DNA of 64,000 nucleotides, taken from Bdellovibrionales bacterium. Its GTDB lineage: Bacteria; Bdellovibrionota; Bdellovibrionia; Bdellovibrionales; UBA1609. Below, piece by piece: positions 27,399 to 35,819 of the stretch. The stretch is taken from the NCBI GenBank assembly GCA_016714165.1, contig JADJNU010000001.1:806001-870000 (forward strand), read 5' to 3'. Each line of letters opens with the position of its first letter. Position 1 is the stretch's first letter. The translations under genes and the position numbers were made by a program. Under the pieces are notes generated by a model. That model saw nothing but the letters and a program-made list of their open reading frames with translations. It was not told the origin of the DNA and ran no database searches.

Positions 27399-27875
27399 GT
27401 GGCCTTCAAAAATGTTCCCAACAGAATTAACTTTTTCATTCATCCATTTCCGCTGACAGCGGTATTTATGATGGCCCTGAATGATCATTTATTAAAATAT
27501 CATTTCTCAGGAATAATAACTGGAAAATTGAGCGATTTCAGTGGAGTTTTTTATCTCCCCATTTTCTTTCTGGCGTTGATTGCTACGATAGATGAGGCGC
27601 TTGATCTAAAGCGCTTTAACATCAATTCAAGTTGGGCTTTGGGTGCCATTCTTTTTACAGATCTATTGATGTTTCTGGTAAAACTATCTCCAAGTAACTC
27701 TCGGGTCATAGAGGGATTTTTTAACAATCACATATTTCCAATTTATTTGACGCCAGATCCGACAGATCTTGTCTCCGTGATCGTAAATCCATTGACTTAT
27801 TTCCACTTGCGATCCTATTGGACTTCCTCAAAAAAGACCTCACAAAGAAAAATCCCGTTTTCGGAGCAGGTGTAA
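27399..27875 (+). CDS. integral membrane protein of unknown function
   Basis: 158 residues. The start is GTG at 27399, immediately after a strong AAGGAGG, so the spacing is unusually short, but no other in-frame start is near. Four or so hydrophobic segments are visible. The conserved-looking run LNDHLLKYHFSGIITGKLSD, followed by FSGVFYLP, resembles a family of small uncharacterised membrane proteins carrying a GKLSDFxG motif; this is from memory of the motif, not a search. Later DPTDLVSVIVNPL precedes the last segment. The 3' end overlaps the convergent minus-strand gene by 61 bp. Confidence 0.6.
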   Translation: MAFKNVPNRINFFIHPFPLTAVFMMALNDHLLKYHFSGIITGKLSDFSGVFYLPIFFLALIATIDEALDLKRFNINSSWALGAILFTDLLMFLVKLSPSNSRVIEGFFNNHIFPIYLTPDPTDLVSVIVNPLTYFHLRSYWTSSKKTSQRKIPFSEQV

Positions 27876-28243
27876 ACAATTAATGAAATTCCTTGATCAA
27901 CCTGTTGCGATCGCAAACAACTTCTCAGAACTCCATCAACTTCGCCGACAATTTGATTGCTATATGTTAAGTTCACATCCTCTGAAGGAAGTCCAAAATT
28001 CAAAAAGCTCAAATCGGATGGATACTTAACTCGCTCATTAGCGACAGTGATTTGCTCCTGAAAAATAGATTGGGGACAGTTCGAGTCAACCAAATAATCT
28101 CTTTGAGCTAAAGATTCTGGAGTTATTTCATTGACATAGACATATCCCAGTTCATTGTTTCTCTTTTTTGACGTTGCAACAGTGACCACCGCAGTGGAAA
28201 GAAGGCATATTGCGGTAAAAAGAATTCTTATTTTTTCCTTCAT
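27815..28243 (-). CDS. exported protein of unknown function
   Basis: 142 residues with an N-terminal signal peptide (MKEKIRILFTAICLLSTAVV, then TVATS). The upstream AAGGAG (AGCAAGGAGTAGTTC) lies about 9 bases before the ATG. The mature part has four cysteines (NCPQ, RSCLRS, VYTCSEN, FLCEV), consistent with disulfides in the periplasm or outside. No recognised domain. It converges with, and overlaps, the membrane-protein gene at its 3' end. Confidence 0.65.
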   Translation of the reverse strand: MKEKIRILFTAICLLSTAVVTVATSKKRNNELGYVYVNEITPESLAQRDYLVDSNCPQSIFQEQITVANERVKYPSDLSFLNFGLPSEDVNLTYSNQIVGEVDGVLRSCLRSQQVDQGISLIVYTCSENGIFLCEVFFEEVQ

Positions 28244-28431
28244 GAACTACTCCTTGCTTTCATCTGAATAAGCAAAGCGAAAGCCAGTTCAGGTGCAATA
28301 GATTGCATTCTAGAGAACCAACACTTACCAGGAGACATTTTTTGTCACCACCACTTCTAGGTTGAGCACCCGTTCTTATTACTCCCTCCGGAGAGAACAT
28401 CTCCGAGCCTAGACTTTCCTGGTAAACTATA

Positions 28432-28513
28432 GTGTTCAAAGGCAGCCCATTTGTTCATTCTACTATTTTCTTAGACATAAAACTCCCAGCACACCCCTCC
28501 AGCTCATCGCGTC
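28432..28513 (-). repeat. dispersed repeat related to the hisIE 3' end, copy 3
   Basis: In the 486-bp gene-free stretch 28244-28729. The minus strand reads AMSWRGVLGVLCLRK and stop, a degenerate version of the hisIE end (GMSWKDVLGVLAKRKK). The left flank (gtgttcaaa...ccatttgtt) matches copy 2. No other feature is visible in the stretch, apart from presumed promoter sequence for the following plus-strand gene. Confidence 0.6.
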
Positions 28514-28729
28514 TCCGTTCTTGATTGGTGTGCTGCAAGGATGGATTCTTGACAAACAGAAATGAAATACGGCGCTACCAATGACAACTATTGTATGAAC
28601 AAGATCTTACAACGATGTAGTTTCCTCAAGTCCGCATTCATGAATCCAGATTCTCGGTTCTAGGCGCTCATTTTCTGAACGCAAAAATGGACCAATTTTT
28701 GCACTTACACTGCTTCAGGAGAAGAGCTC

Positions 28730-29818
28730 ATGTTCTATCTAAATGGATGTTTATTCACATCGTTTCTTCTGTCAATAGCACTGGCAGGCGCTCAGTCTAT
28801 TTGGCCTCAGGTAGTTCCGACCCCTGAGCAGGTGCGATGTGCGTCGTTGCTTGCCGGCGCGACCATTCCTGCCTCTCTACCCCTCGTTAAGGCAATGAAT
28901 TGGAGGGGACCAATAAATCAAAGAAGAAATTTTTTCTTTGAAAGAGAAAGCCTTAACGAAGCTAACCAATCCTTAAAAGCTCCGGGACCTTTTGATGGTG
29001 TCGACTTTTGGACACACTTTTTCGGCGCCGGTTTTGACTGCTTAATAACAGTAAAATCTCAAGACGGTCGAGAAATTTTGGGGAAAGGACGCCTTACAAG
29101 GCAAGGGTCGGACATCGGCATCAAAGAGGATAAAATAATCGTAAAGGAGGTTTCCCTTTTTACAGGGTCGAGTATTGTTGGCCTGCCTACTTCCCTTATT
29201 TCGAGCCGAAAACAAATATTGATTTCACACGTGCCATTTGAAATTCCCAGGAGTTTAAAAAACTTGAATTCAAACAGTAAATTTGCGTCCAAAATTGGGA
29301 TTCACAAACTCGAACGATTTGTTTCGGTTAGGCACCTCATAGACTACCTAAGATCCAACCAGCTGACGCCAGTCCCCCCTCCAAACCGTCCGCTCTCTGG
29401 ATGGAATGAAGTTATATATCTGAGTTTTTCAAGAGATACGAACCGTCGATTCTTTGGCTCTTTCCCAGAGGACACTTTATCAATTGAGCAGGAACCCATC
29501 TATCTTGTTTTTTCCAATGAACTATTGAACAGATCGGATTTTTGGATCAATGAAGGTTGGGATTATGGACAATTCATAAGCTCCAGTATTTATGTAAATC
29601 ATCCGAACTTTCGTAAGGCACTTTTTCTGCATTCAAAATTCGGAGTTTGGGGCCCTCATCACCCCGAACTTGTTTTTTCCGATAATATTTCTCTCAGCCA
29701 CTTGAGAGCAATTTACGTAAGGCCTGGATCAAAAAACAAAGTTCTAAATTATATCAGAAGCCAGTTATCTGACGTCAATCCAATCGACTTAGACGGCTTA
29801 ATGGCAGAGCATGATTGA
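28730..29818 (+). CDS. exported protein, possibly ADP-ribosyltransferase-like
   Basis: 362 residues, ATG preceded by AGGAGAAGAG. Signal peptide MFYLNGCLFTSFLLSIALAG, with a lipobox-like LxGC too early to be convincing. The C-terminal half reads LERFVSVRHLIDYLRSNQL, then PIYLVFSNELL, FINEGWDYG-like and HPELVFSDNISLSHLRAIYV. The order (opening His/Leu segment, YLxFS strand, late E-x-V-F-x-D-x-I-x-L-x-x-L-x-A-I-x-V strand) recalls DarT/DUF4433-type ADP-ribosyltransferases. The similarity is weak and not verified. No partner gene resembling a macrodomain antitoxin is adjacent. Confidence 0.6.
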   Translation: MFYLNGCLFTSFLLSIALAGAQSIWPQVVPTPEQVRCASLLAGATIPASLPLVKAMNWRGPINQRRNFFFERESLNEANQSLKAPGPFDGVDFWTHFFGAGFDCLITVKSQDGREILGKGRLTRQGSDIGIKEDKIIVKEVSLFTGSSIVGLPTSLISSRKQILISHVPFEIPRSLKNLNSNSKFASKIGIHKLERFVSVRHLIDYLRSNQLTPVPPPNRPLSGWNEVIYLSFSRDTNRRFFGSFPEDTLSIEQEPIYLVFSNELLNRSDFWINEGWDYGQFISSSIYVNHPNFRKALFLHSKFGVWGPHHPELVFSDNISLSHLRAIYVRPGSKNKVLNYIRSQLSDVNPIDLDGLMAEHD

Positions 29819-30007
29819 CGAGACACTTAAAACGCCGATCGTGCAGCTCAATGAAAGTCAGACAATTGAGCACACAAAATCCCCCTTTCAGTTACAGTGG
29901 CCGTTCTAGAAGGGACTGAGGAAATCCTAGAAGCGAAAGTGACCGTGATTCCCCAGATGCCTGATGACTATTTTATGAAATCAAATACCTCAACTATTAA
30001 TACTTGA
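29811..30007 (+). pseudogene. short ORF overlapping the preceding stop, with one frameshift
   Basis: ATG 29811 overlaps the stop of the 28730 gene. Reading MIDETLKTPIVQLNESQ, then shifting by one missing base near 29900, continues into VTVAVLEGTEEILEAKVTV and ends at TGA 30005-30007 (about 66 residues). Both halves look coding. It may be an independent small gene or a detached C-terminus of the preceding protein. Not recognised. Confidence 0.3.
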
Positions 30008-30066
30008 GAAACAAATTTCATATACCCCCTACATCCAGTATCCTCCCCTGTTTTCTCTCAGGAGAG

Positions 30067-30720
30067 TAGATTAAATCCGCAGTTTCGTTGGCTAAGTCTC
30101 CTTTGTCTCCTGACACTGCAGCAATAACTGTCTCGATCCTTCTTCTCCCACTTTTTGGGCAACACGATGAATCCCAGATTCAAGAAGTTTGGCCGTATAG
30201 GACTGACCTGTCGAATCCTGTCGGCGAACCCTTAAGTGAGCCTCTAATTCCTCAATGAATCCCCAAGAGCCAAAACCATCCTTGCCAAAGCAAGTCACCT
30301 GACCGGTATGGCAAGTTGGCCCTTGAGGTTTGGCCAAAATCAAAATTGTGTCTCTGTCACAGTCCATCGCCCAATTCACCAAATGAAGCGTGTTTCCAGA
30401 TTCTTCTCCCTTTTCCCAAATCTTGTTCCGACTGCGACTGAAAAAAGTGACCTTGTTTGTAGCTAAAGTGCGCTCCATTGATTCTTGATTCACATAACCC
30501 AACATCAGGACTCGGCCAGAAAAATAATCTTGAACAATCGCTGGAATCAACCCGTCTCCTTTTTTCCAATCCAAGTCAGAAATTTTTGGCGAGTCCTGAT
30601 TCCTATCCGATATTGGCAAGCATTTATCTTCAAGCTTATTCATCTCAAACTCCTATTTTATTGGCTCTATTGGCGAATTCTAATTCCGCTCTCTCTGCAA
30701 CGGAATGTTGATTCGGCGGG
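30067..30720 (-). pseudogene. hisI: truncated, frameshifted duplicate of hisIE
   Basis: About 630 bp nearly identical (only scattered substitutions) to the functional hisIE at 33151-33780, including its ribosome binding site. The open frame 30643-30092 keeps the whole PRA-cyclohydrolase (HisI) region (CHTGQVTCFGKDG). One C is missing near 30139, which shifts the HisE part, and homology ends abruptly at 30067, losing the last 26 codons. On the 5' side a piece of the hisF end is followed directly by about 40 bp resembling an internal hisF segment (34290-34330). It is therefore a copied and rearranged fragment of the his operon. A HisI-only product is conceivable but not needed. Confidence 0.8.
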
Positions 30721-30826
30721 CAATCCGACTCCAGATCAGTTGCACAAATGGCAGAGTTTTTTGGTCAAGGCCCGTTAATTTCGCGACCAACAATAGAATT
30801 CCCCTTCCGGCCTTAAGGTTATCTGT

Positions 30827-31486
30827 TTAGCGTCTGAAGGGAAAGTAATGCCGGTGGGCAGGATATGTCTTTGTAAACGAGCGGTCTGTGGTGTCCCTTT
30901 TGATATCGAGCCTAACTTCTCTCGCATTGGGAAAAACAATTTCAATTCGATTCCAATCAATTTTAATCGTATACAGCGAATCAATAAAAAGTAAATTCTT
31001 GATCAACATTGTTCTGTATTCGGCCACCCCAAAATCTTTAATCTCATAAAGAGGATTTGAGACAAAACCCTTCCCGTGTTCTTCGATTTCACGAGAGATA
31101 TCATCGTCCTGGCGTTCCAATTTTTCATATATCTTGCGAACAACCCAACCAATATCAAAATTCTTGAATTTAGCCAGTTCGATATCGAAAACTGCAACAC
31201 CCAAATCTCTTAGAGTTCTAGCTTGGAAATGCGCATTGACAATGTGACCCCTCAAAGAAGGTCCCGTCGTTGTGGCATTCATCTCTTCTTGGCTAATCCA
31301 TTGAGGACGCTCTTTTGCCGACTGGAGTCCCATGGAGAAATCTTTACGATAAAAATCTCCACTGGTTTCAATCTCAGGAGAAAATTGAATTAAGTCTAGG
31401 CACTTCAAAAATTTAGAATGATTAGCTACGGAAAGTGGGGCGCTGTAAAATAAGGCCAAAGCCAATAGGATTCTTGAATTCATCAT
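30827..31486 (-). CDS. exported protein of unknown function
   Basis: 219 residues from ATG 31486; the frame extends three codons to a TTG. Signal peptide MMNSRILLALALFYSAPLSV, cleaved near VAN. The mature protein contains two short helical stretches and ends in a basic tail (HRHYFPFRR). No domain recognised. Its start lies 46 bp from the left end of the insertion sequence, so its promoter may have been altered by the insertion. Confidence 0.6.
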   Translation of the reverse strand: MMNSRILLALALFYSAPLSVANHSKFLKCLDLIQFSPEIETSGDFYRKDFSMGLQSAKERPQWISQEEMNATTTGPSLRGHIVNAHFQARTLRDLGVAVFDIELAKFKNFDIGWVVRKIYEKLERQDDDISREIEEHGKGFVSNPLYEIKDFGVAEYRTMLIKNLLFIDSLYTIKIDWNRIEIVFPNAREVRLDIKRDTTDRSFTKTYPAHRHYFPFRR

Positions 31487-31531
31487 GGAAACCAAAATGC
31501 AAAAACCATGCTAACAAATAATAGGGTTTTC

Positions 31532-32867
31532 CGAGCGAATTGACTCATAGGAAATCGTACCGAAAGGGGTAGTTGCCTCGTGATGGGGGCACCTAGACCC
31601 CCGGTTGAATCATAATCCCAGCACCGAATATCCTCTTGTTATCGAAGCAAAAAAATATGGGGGTGGGATTATGTCAACCGAGTTAAAACGAGAATACCTG
31701 AGAAACATTCGTCAGCGCTACCATAGAGGCACAAAGAAGCAGCGCACACTGATTTTAGATGAGTTTTGTAAGGTCTGCGGAATCACCCGAAAGCACGCTA
31801 TTAGGCTTTTAAACGAGAATATGTCGGATGCACCCCGAAGGCCTGGTCCTGAACGCAAGTACGGCGAGGATGTGGATAAACATCTAAGGCACCTGTGGGA
31901 GTGTATGGGCCGCATATGTTCAAAGAAGATGGTGGCTGCTTTGCCTTTGTGGCTTCCGTTTTACCATGAGGCCGATGTGCATATGCATAAGCTTTTAACT
32001 GAGATTTCGGCATCTACCATCGATCGTCATTTAGAAAAATTCAGGGAAACTGCACGCAAGGGATTAAGTTCAACGAACCCATCGCTTTTGAAGAATAAAA
32101 TCCCAATCGAACTCCTTGATCACCAAATCAAAGAACCAGGATTTATCGAAGCTGATACCGTCGCCCACTGTGGTACGTCACTGGCTGGAGATTTTGTAAA
32201 CACGTTAACGATGACGGACGTTTTTACAGGATGGACTGAAAATAGGGCCATGCTTGGCAAGGAAGGTCGAACTGTTTTAGGTGCAATCAGATCCATCGAA
32301 AAAAGTTTGCCCTTTAAGATCAAGGGCTTTGCCTCTGATAACGGCAACGAGTTCTTAAATCACGATCTACACAATTACTTTTTCGATCGCAAAGATAAGG
32401 TGAGCTTCGTAAGACGCAGACCCTACAAGAAAAATGACAACGCCCATGTTGAACAAAAGAACTGGACCCACGTCAGAGAACTATTTGGCTACACACGCTT
32501 CACTAAAAAGGTCCAAATCCAAATGATGAACGAAATTTATAAAAACTTATGGAATCCACTGTGGAACTTCTTTACGCCAGTCATGAAACTAGAAAATAAA
32601 GAACGAATCGGAGGCACGATAGTCAAGATCCACAGTAAACCCATAACACCATACAATCGAGTCATGGACTCCGGAACACTAACAACGGAACAAAGTACTC
32701 GCCTCAAAAATACATATGAGCTGATAAACCCATTCGAATTAAAGAAAGAGCTAGAAAAACAACTTAAGTGGTTCTTTAGAATCACCGAAGCAGGGAGACA
32801 AGAGGCTGACGTAGCCTAGGTTTACAACTCACCGCTCCTTGGTAGCAATTAACCGTGAGTCAATACG
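31532..32867 (+). mobile_element. insertion sequence with one transposase gene
   Basis: The left end starts at about 31532 (CGAGCGAATTGACTCATAGG). The right end, read on the other strand from about 32867, starts CGTATTGACTCACGG and continues GCTACCAAGGAGCGG, against GTACCGAAAGGGG on the left. These form imperfect terminal inverted repeats of about 40 bp. Between them lies one DDE transposase gene. The element sits between an exported-protein gene and hisIE. A second left-end sequence follows immediately at 32868. Confidence 0.7.
31671..32819 (+). CDS. DDE (integrase-core) transposase
   Basis: 382 residues from ATG 31671; the frame extends to a TTG at 31605. The N-terminus is helix-turn-helix-like (FCKVCGITRKHAIRLLN). 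The rve-type catalytic core follows, with the first Asp in FIEADTVAHCG, the second in GFASDNGNEF, and the Glu in NDNAHVEQKNW, a complete DDE triad with the usual spacing. The basic C-terminus fits a full-length enzyme. Family assignment is uncertain (ISNCY-like is my best guess). It has no frameshift, unlike many neighbours. Confidence 0.85.
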   Translation: MSTELKREYLRNIRQRYHRGTKKQRTLILDEFCKVCGITRKHAIRLLNENMSDAPRRPGPERKYGEDVDKHLRHLWECMGRICSKKMVAALPLWLPFYHEADVHMHKLLTEISASTIDRHLEKFRETARKGLSSTNPSLLKNKIPIELLDHQIKEPGFIEADTVAHCGTSLAGDFVNTLTMTDVFTGWTENRAMLGKEGRTVLGAIRSIEKSLPFKIKGFASDNGNEFLNHDLHNYFFDRKDKVSFVRRRPYKKNDNAHVEQKNWTHVRELFGYTRFTKKVQIQMMNEIYKNLWNPLWNFFTPVMKLENKERIGGTIVKIHSKPITPYNRVMDSGTLTTEQSTRLKNTYELINPFELKKELEKQLKWFFRITEAGRQEADVA

Positions 32868-32945
32868 CGAGCGAATTGACTCATAGGAAATCGTACCCAA
32901 AGAAGGGGCTTGCCTCGTGAAGGGAGCACCTAAACGCCTCTCCGG
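32868..32945 (+). repeat. second copy of the insertion sequence left end, abutting the right end
   Basis: Positions 32868-32897 repeat 31532-31561 base for base, and the next 48 bp are about 80% alike, ending near CCTCTCCGG. The orientation is direct, so it is a left end placed directly after the right end. The junction forms TGAGTCAAT-(10 bp)-ATTGACTCA. The following sequence to 33072 holds no gene and no more of the element. Confidence 0.75.
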
Positions 32946-33072
32946 ATTTTAGAAGGGTGTAATTTGTGCCAAACTGCTATTTGGCCCCCAAAACCACCCA
33001 TCTGTTAGGGAATATGCTAAATAAGGTGGCAGCGATTCCACAAACAACTAATGAATATTTCATGAAGTCATT

Positions 33073-33729
33073 CTACTTTTTTCTTTTGGCTAAAACTCCC
33101 AAAACATCCTTCCAACTCATCCCGCGAGCTAAAAGCAATACCAAGACATGATAGATTAAATCCGCAGTTTCGTTGGCCAAGTCTCCCTTGTCTCCCGACA
33201 CTGCAGCAATAACTGTCTCGATCCCTTCTTCTCCCACTTTTTGGGCAACACGATGAATCCCAGATTCAAGAAGTTTGGCCGTATAGGACTGACCTGTCGA
33301 ATCCTGTCGGCGAACCCTTAAGTGAGCCTCTAACTCCTCAATGAATCCCCAAGAACCAGAACCATGGTTGCCAAAGCAAGTCACCTGGCCTGTATGGCAA
33401 GTTGGCCCTTGAGGTTTGGCCAAAATCAAAATAGTGTCTTTGTCACAGTCCATCGCCCAGTTCACCAAATGAAGCGTGTTTCCAGATTCCTCTCCCTTTT
33501 CCCAAATCTTGTTCCGACTGCGGCTGAAAAAAGTGACCTTGTTTGTAGCTAAGGTGCGCTCCATTGATTCTTGATTTACATAACCCAGCATCAACACTCG
33601 GCCAGAAAAATAATCTTGAACAATCGCCGGAATCAACCCACCTCCTTTTTCCCAATCCAAGTCAGAAATTTTTGGCGACTCCTGATTCCTATCCGATATT
33701 GGTAAGCACTTATCTTCAAGCTTATTCAT
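33073..33729 (-). CDS. hisIE: phosphoribosyl-AMP cyclohydrolase / phosphoribosyl-ATP pyrophosphatase
   Basis: 218 residues, two fused enzymes for steps 2 and 3 of histidine synthesis. The HisI part (about 1-125) has the zinc and substrate motifs FFSRSRNKIWEKGEESGN, MDCDKDTIL and CHTGQVTCF. The HisE part (about 130-218) has the helical EELEAHL, QKVGEEGIETVIAAV and NETADLIYH motifs. ATG is preceded by AGGAG at six bases. It lies 23 bp after hisF and is the last gene of the operon; it ends in TAG. Its last 25 codons recur in three degenerate intergenic repeats, and its first two thirds in the pseudogene at 30067. Confidence 0.95.
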   Translation of the reverse strand: MNKLEDKCLPISDRNQESPKISDLDWEKGGGLIPAIVQDYFSGRVLMLGYVNQESMERTLATNKVTFFSRSRNKIWEKGEESGNTLHLVNWAMDCDKDTILILAKPQGPTCHTGQVTCFGNHGSGSWGFIEELEAHLRVRRQDSTGQSYTAKLLESGIHRVAQKVGEEGIETVIAAVSGDKGDLANETADLIYHVLVLLLARGMSWKDVLGVLAKRKK

Positions 33730-33752
33730 CTCAAACTCCTATTTTATTGGCT

Positions 33753-34520
33753 CTATTGGCGAATTCTAATTCCGCACTCTCTACAGTGTCTTTTCACTTC
33801 GCCGATCGAAAATAACTTTTTGTGAAAGACACTTGCCGCAAGGGCCCCATCAACTTGAGTCAATCGAAAAACCTCCTCAAAGTGCGCCAAGGCCCCCGCT
33901 CCACCCGAAGCCACCAATGGTACATCACACAAAGCACGCGCTACCAGCAACTGCTCTAAGTCATATCCGGTTCGCACCCCATCTTGATCCATGCAATTCA
34001 AGACAATCTCACCAGCACCAAGCCTTTGCACCTCTGCAATCCAATCCAGAGTCTTCCAATTGGTGCTCTGTTGCGTCGAAGTTCGACCCGTGTGAGAACG
34101 TACTAAATATTCATCCTGAACCTTAATGCTATCAATGCCAACGACAACACATTGACGCCCGAATTGTTCAGCCAATTCAGCAATCAATTGCGGGCGAAGC
34201 AGGGCCGGCGTGTTAACCGACACCTTGTCTGCACCGGAGAAGAGAACTCTCTTTGCAGCCTCGACAGAACTAATTCCTCCTGCCACGCAAAATGGAATAT
34301 TGATTCGGCGAGCAATCCGTTCCACCCATTCCGGAGAAACATCTCTTCCATCCGCGCTGGCGGTGATATCGTAAAAAACCAATTCATCCGCGCCCTCATC
34401 AGAATAAAAAGAAGCTAAATCTTCGATTTCTCCGACCACTTCGTGATCCCGAAATCTCACACCCTTAACAACTTTTCCCTCTGCAACGTCAAGGCAAGGA
34501 ATTATTCGTCTTGCAAGCAT
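33753..34520 (-). CDS. hisF: imidazole glycerol phosphate synthase, cyclase subunit
   Basis: 255 residues, the usual HisF size. TIM-barrel with the N-terminal IIPCLDVAEGKVVKG (catalytic Asp 11), the phosphate-binding CVAGGISS and NTPALLR loops, VVVGIDSI (second catalytic Asp near 130), and VASGGAGAL near the end. It works with HisH to convert PRFAR plus glutamine-derived ammonia to IGP and AICAR. The start overlaps the end of hisA by 19 bp. Intact. Confidence 0.96.
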   Translation of the reverse strand: MLARRIIPCLDVAEGKVVKGVRFRDHEVVGEIEDLASFYSDEGADELVFYDITASADGRDVSPEWVERIARRINIPFCVAGGISSVEAAKRVLFSGADKVSVNTPALLRPQLIAELAEQFGRQCVVVGIDSIKVQDEYLVRSHTGRTSTQQSTNWKTLDWIAEVQRLGAGEIVLNCMDQDGVRTGYDLEQLLVARALCDVPLVASGGAGALAHFEEVFRLTQVDGALAASVFHKKLFSIGEVKRHCRECGIRIRQ

Positions 34521-35227
34521 GCCAAGGCCTCCTTCAGACTGAATCGTCCCTCATAGAAGGCTTTCCCGATGATCGCACCCTCACATCCTGTCATTTGCAA
34601 TTCCCGCAAATCATCAAGACTATTGACTCCGCCAGAGGCAATAATCTCCACCTCGCCCAAACTCTTTCGCAGTCTCGAGTAAAGCGCAAGGCTCGGCCCA
34701 TTTAGCTTTCCATCTCGACTGATATCGGTACACAAAATCGACTTCACTTTCGGATAACCCGCCACGATTGACTCGGGAGTCATTTCGCTCACGACCGTCC
34801 AAGCATGAGTGGCCACAAAGTAATCTCCCCGGGAAACCTGGACATCGAGAGCCAGAACGCTATCACCAAAAAGTGAGAGGATTTCCTCAGTCAGACTTGG
34901 ATTTGTGACAGCCAGACTTCCAATGACCAAGCGGCTGGCTCCCGCTGCCATCAGGTCCTCGGCATCTCGAAGCGACCGAATCCCGCCTCCCACCTGAACC
35001 AAAAGTTCAGTTTGTTTGCAAATTTGTTCAATCAGATTAATTTGCGAGTCCATTGGATTTTTGGCACGACTCAAATCGACAAGGTGAATCTGTTTGGCCC
35101 CTTCCGCTTCAAATTTTTTTGCAACAACCACGGGGTCACTGTCGTATATCTTGCATTGACTATAATCCCCCTGAATCAGACGGACACATTTTCCTTCCAA
35201 CAGATCAATGGCTGGCCAAATCTTCAT
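34502..35227 (-). CDS. hisA: ProFAR isomerase
   Basis: 241 residues. TIM-barrel isomerase with the N-terminal WPAIDLLEGKCVRLIQGDY (catalytic Asp 7-8), VGGGIRS, LALDVQVSRGDYF (second Asp) and IIASGGVNSLDDL phosphate site. It converts ProFAR to PRFAR. Its ATG overlaps the restored hisH stop by four bases. Intact and of normal length. Confidence 0.95.
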   Translation of the reverse strand: MKIWPAIDLLEGKCVRLIQGDYSQCKIYDSDPVVVAKKFEAEGAKQIHLVDLSRAKNPMDSQINLIEQICKQTELLVQVGGGIRSLRDAEDLMAAGASRLVIGSLAVTNPSLTEEILSLFGDSVLALDVQVSRGDYFVATHAWTVVSEMTPESIVAGYPKVKSILCTDISRDGKLNGPSLALYSRLRKSLGEVEIIASGGVNSLDDLRELQMTGCEGAIIGKAFYEGRFSLKEALACLQDE

Positions 35228-35819
35228 TTTTTCACCTCAAGAAAATTTTTTAATAATCTTTGACCCGCCTCAGCCGATTTTTCGGGATGAAACTGGACCC
35301 CATACCAATTCTCGTTCTTTACCACCGCAGAGAACTCGCAGCTGTACTGGCTGGAGGCCAAGGTGTAGCCATCCTCAACAATGGGGCTTTGTAGGAGTGA
35401 GTGTAATAGACCCAGGCCTCATCAAGACCTTCCAGAAGGCGATCCTCACGCAAGACTTTGATTTGATTCCATCCCATGTGAGGAACCGGAAATCCCTTCT
35501 GAGAAGTAAACCTCTCAACCGTTCCAGAGAAGAGGCCCAATCCGGAACAGGGGCCTTCCTCGAGACGATCAAAAAGAATTTGCATTCCGATACAGATTCC
35601 GAGAACGGGAGTCTTTAGCTCAAACATAAGGGGAAGGATTCCCGCCTTGTCCAAGCTTTGTCGACATTTGAGTGCCGATCCAACTCCCGGTAAGATAATT
35701 GAGTCTGCACGCCCAATGATCTCAGGATCATTTGTCAACACTGTCTGCTCACCCAACTTTTCCAATGCCGTTCTGACCGATTGAATATTTGCACCGCCCG
35801 AATCGATGATTGCGATCAT
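35224..35819 (-). pseudogene. hisH: imidazole glycerol phosphate synthase, glutamine amidotransferase subunit (one frameshift)
   Basis: Class I glutaminase with IIDSGGANIQSV, LPGVGSALKCR and the nucleophile in LGICIGMQILF. After THSYKAP one base is missing near 35380-35383. The unshifted frame ends 21 codons later at 35319, whereas the shifted frame gives IVEDGYTLASSQYSCEF, then WYGVQFHPEKSAEAGQ, with the catalytic His and Glu of the triad. It ends at TGA 35224-35226, overlapping the hisA ATG. Restored length is 198 residues, normal for HisH. Without the correction the protein would lack its catalytic HxE. The ATG overlaps the hisB stop by four bases. Confidence 0.85.

Noticed and set aside
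31532..32945. The flanking 30-bp identical sequences as target-site duplications or terminal inverted repeats
   Set aside because: They are direct, far too long for a target duplication, and the true inverted partner of the left end is found just inside at 32820-32867, so the outer copy is best read as a second left end.
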